A stretch of DNA of 64,000 nucleotides, taken from the NCBI RefSeq assembly GCF_900111325.1, contig NZ_FOGW01000004.1, positions 1 to 64,000 of the forward strand, in the 5' to 3' direction. The notes under the pieces were generated by a model. The model was not told where the DNA came from and made no database searches. It saw only the letters and a program-made list of their open reading frames with translations. Shown here one piece after another: positions 63,745 through 64,000 of this stretch. Numbering within the stretch: the first letter of the stretch is position 1; each line of letters opens with the position of its first letter. This DNA is from Lachnobacterium bovis (GTDB taxonomy: Bacteria > Bacillota > Clostridia > Lachnospirales > Lachnospiraceae). A program made the translations under genes and the position numbers.

Positions 63745-63777
63745 AAAAAAAGCACTACGCTCTGTCGCATAGTGCTT
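63745..63777 (-). terminator. Terminator of the tRNA-Gln gene
   Basis: Arms AAGCACTACGC (63750-63760) and GCATAGTGCTT (63767-63777) with a wobble/mismatch, then TTTTTTT on the minus strand. Confidence 0.85.
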
Positions 63778-63785
63778 AAAACAAA

Positions 63786-63857
63786 CTGCCCCACAAGGAT
63801 TCGAACCTTGAAATGACGGAGTCAGAGTCCGTTGCCTTACCGTTTGGCGATGGGGCA
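63786..63857 (-). tRNA. tRNA-Gln (anticodon CTG)
   Basis: The cloverleaf folds fully: acceptor TGCCCCA/TGGGGCA with G as discriminator, anticodon stem ACGGA/TCCGT around the loop CTCTGAC (anticodon CTG, reads CAG), and the T arm with GGTTCGAATCC. The 3' CCA is not encoded. The anticodon is the less common Gln isoacceptor; a second tRNA with TTG is expected elsewhere. Confidence 0.97.
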
Positions 63858-63894
63858 TCATGTTAGTAACGCTTTCGTGTCACACAACAATGAT

Positions 63895-63923
63895 ATTATA
63901 TCTCAATGCATTCAAAATGTCAA
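63895..63923 (-). promoter_or_regulatory. Consensus promoter of tRNA-Gln
   Basis: On the minus strand TTGACA (63918-63923), 17 bp, TATAAT (63895-63900): a perfect sigma-A promoter, as expected for a tRNA gene. Confidence 0.85.
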
Positions 63924-64000
63924 GAACTTTTTTATTTTTTTTATTTACTTTTTAAAGATAGCTTTTCTTTTAAAAATCAATTAATTATTTATGTCTAATC

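Overview
The window comes from a low-GC Gram-positive anaerobe, most like a motile member of the Lachnospiraceae or related Clostridia. The evidence is the very AT-rich DNA with strong AGGAGG-type ribosome sites, a cdaA-cdaR pair, a comF-yvyF pair, a yjfB-type motility gene, a pheB-hom pair and an HPr gene. About 90% of the genes are on the minus strand. No prophage, insertion sequence or CRISPR array was seen.

Layout. Positions 1-810 hold the start of a secreted protein that runs off the edge; a leader of about 510 nt with a terminator-like hairpin lies upstream of it. A UDP-sugar pyrophosphorylase follows (1.8-3.0 kb). From 3.1 to 13.8 kb is a cell-surface glycan locus: a phosphoglycerol transferase (LtaS/OpgB type), a GtrB-type glycosyltransferase, a GtrA-type membrane protein, three large GT-C-like membrane proteins and a two-domain GT2 enzyme. 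These look like parts for decorating a polymer outside the membrane.

From 14.1 to 27.3 kb is the most striking part: six consecutive genes for exported proteins that share one tandem repeat of about 100 residues, built of two related halves of about 45 residues (core pattern D-L-K/R-x-A-F-G-x-D, H-F/Y, G-x-x-E-x-R). Five carry different cell-wall-acting domains: L,D-transpeptidase, transglutaminase-like, glucosaminidase, N-acetylmuramoyl-L-alanine amidase and GH25 muramidase. The sixth has repeats only. The GH25 gene is the last gene of the next locus.

From 27.3 to 42.2 kb is an exopolysaccharide or capsule locus of the Wzx/Wzy type: a Wzz-like protein with a degenerate kinase-like tail, a flippase, two polymerase-like membrane proteins, seven glycosyltransferases and two initiating sugar-phosphate transferases. 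HPr sits directly upstream, then cdaR, cdaA and two unknown membrane proteins.

From 46.6 kb on are ordinary chromosomal genes: yvyF and comF, a plus-strand TrpXYZ-type ABC transporter, hom-pheB, prfB, vanZ, ctp, ftsX-ftsE, a PucR-type regulator, a YitT protein, a degenerate WecG/TagA protein, a DnaA-box-rich noncoding region, yjfB, ridA, a CvfB-like RNA-binding protein, an acyl-ACP thioesterase and a tRNA-Gln.

Working model (inference): the right locus makes a surface polysaccharide, the left locus decorates it, and the repeat modules of the six secreted proteins hold wall-remodelling enzymes on that polymer, much as choline-binding, GW or CWB2 modules do in other Gram-positives.
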